A stretch of DNA of 6,782 nucleotides from positions 1-6,782 of the forward strand of contig DAOVLV010000097.1 in assembly GCA_030631085.1 (NCBI GenBank), read 5' to 3'. The notes under the pieces were generated by a model. That model had not been told where the DNA came from. It saw only the letters and a list, made by a program, of their open reading frames with translations, and did no database searches. This DNA is from Planctomycetales bacterium (lineage in GTDB: Bacteria; Planctomycetota; Phycisphaerae; SM23-33). Of this stretch, positions 6,169 through 6,782 are shown one piece after another; positions within the stretch are counted from its first letter, which is position 1; every line of letters starts with the position of its first letter. The position numbers were made by a program, and so were the translations under genes.

Positions 6169-6782
6169 ATGGCATCTCGTGAGCAAATCGGCGTTGTTAT
6201 CGTCGGCTGTGGGACGGTCGGCGGAGCGACTGCGCAAATCCTGACACAACAGGCCGACGAACTGACTGAACGCATCGGCGTCTCAATGCCGCTGCGGGCA
6301 ATCGTCGATGTCGATTTCACTCACGCCAGGGAACTGGGGCTGGACGAAAAACTCTTCTGCACAGACCTCGATGCCGCCATTGCCCGCGAAGACGTGCAAA
6401 TAGTCGTCGAACTCGTCGGCGGGACCACCATCGCAAAGAAAATTGTCGCCCAAGCCATCTCCGCCGGTAAGCACGTTGTAACGGCCAACAAGGCGCTGCT
6501 TGCCCATCACGGCGTCGAACTGCTGTCGGCTGCGAGGAAGCGCGGGACGGTTGTCGCACTCGAAGCCAGTTGTGCCGGGGCGATACCGATAATCTCGGCC
6601 CTGACGGGCGAACTGGCGTGCGACCAGATCGACGCGATGTACGGTATCGTCAACGGTACGTGCAATTACATCCTGACAGCAATGACTGATCACGATCAGA
6701 CGTACGCCGAAGCGTTGTCCGTCGCGCAATCTCAGGGTCTGGCTGAAGCCGACCCGACACTCGACGTTACCGGCGTGGATTC
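6169..6782 (+). CDS. hom: Homoserine dehydrogenase, 3' end cut by the window edge
   Basis: Catalyses NAD(P)H-dependent reduction of aspartate semialdehyde to homoserine, the branch point to threonine and methionine, in the cytoplasm. The first 204 codons are visible and the frame is open to the edge. The Rossmann motif GCGTVGG is at 13-19, VELVGG closes the cofactor part, and TANKALLA (105-112) holds a conserved catalytic lysine, Lys108. EASCAGAIPI and the family signature NGTCNYIL (162-169) follow, then AEADPTLDVTGVDS just before the edge. The usual forms are EASVGGGIP and NGTTNYIL, so the cysteines are mild variants. A second conserved lysine and any C-terminal ACT domain would lie beyond 6782. 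The ATG at 6169 has GAGGAG at 6154-6159, nine bases upstream and overlapping the rseP stop codon. The 14-base gap indicates co-transcription with rseP. No fused N-terminal aspartokinase domain is present, so this is a stand-alone enzyme. Confidence 0.97.
   Translation, partial: MASREQIGVVIVGCGTVGGATAQILTQQADELTERIGVSMPLRAIVDVDFTHARELGLDEKLFCTDLDAAIAREDVQIVVELVGGTTIAKKIVAQAISAGKHVVTANKALLAHHGVELLSAARKRGTVVALEASCAGAIPIISALTGELACDQIDAMYGIVNGTCNYILTAMTDHDQTYAEALSVAQSQGLAEADPTLDVTGVD

Overview
This window reads as an ordinary bacterial chromosomal segment. All supported genes lie on the + strand, and it is cut inside a gene at both ends. The organism is probably a moderately GC-rich bacterium. A planctomycete (Planctomycetota) or a relative is my best guess, from the particular GHMP kinase type, the unusually long multi-PDZ RseP and the dxr-rseP pairing. 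This is a judgement from family resemblance and has not been tested by a search.

Left part (1-2889). The window opens in the 3' part of a GHMP-family sugar or metabolite kinase. Next come a well-formed sigma70-like promoter and a short leader with a small hairpin, followed by a class IV PLP-dependent aminotransferase (branched-chain aminotransferase-like). A 76-base gap with several competing short inverted repeats leads to a GTG-started PHP-domain metallohydrolase. These three genes do not form a recognisable pathway, and each gap is long enough to hold its own signals.

Right part (2960-6782). dxr (first committed step of the MEP isoprenoid pathway), rseP (intramembrane site-2 protease) and the first two thirds or so of the catalytic part of hom (homoserine dehydrogenase) follow one another with short gaps (63 and 14 bases) and look like one transcription unit. 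dxr appears to start with almost no leader. The dxr-rseP junction contains the window's clearest oddity: two arrays of a 7-base repeat in opposite orientation, able to fold into a long imperfect hairpin. They supply the last codons and stop codon of dxr and run up to the rseP ribosome binding site.

I see no CRISPR array, transposase, tRNA, rRNA, toxin-antitoxin pair or defence gene. I do not find an undescribed multi-gene system here. The points worth a second look are the heptamer element, the four PDZ-like repeats in RseP, the possible RNA switches upstream of the aminotransferase and PHP genes, and the different codon preference of the aminotransferase gene.
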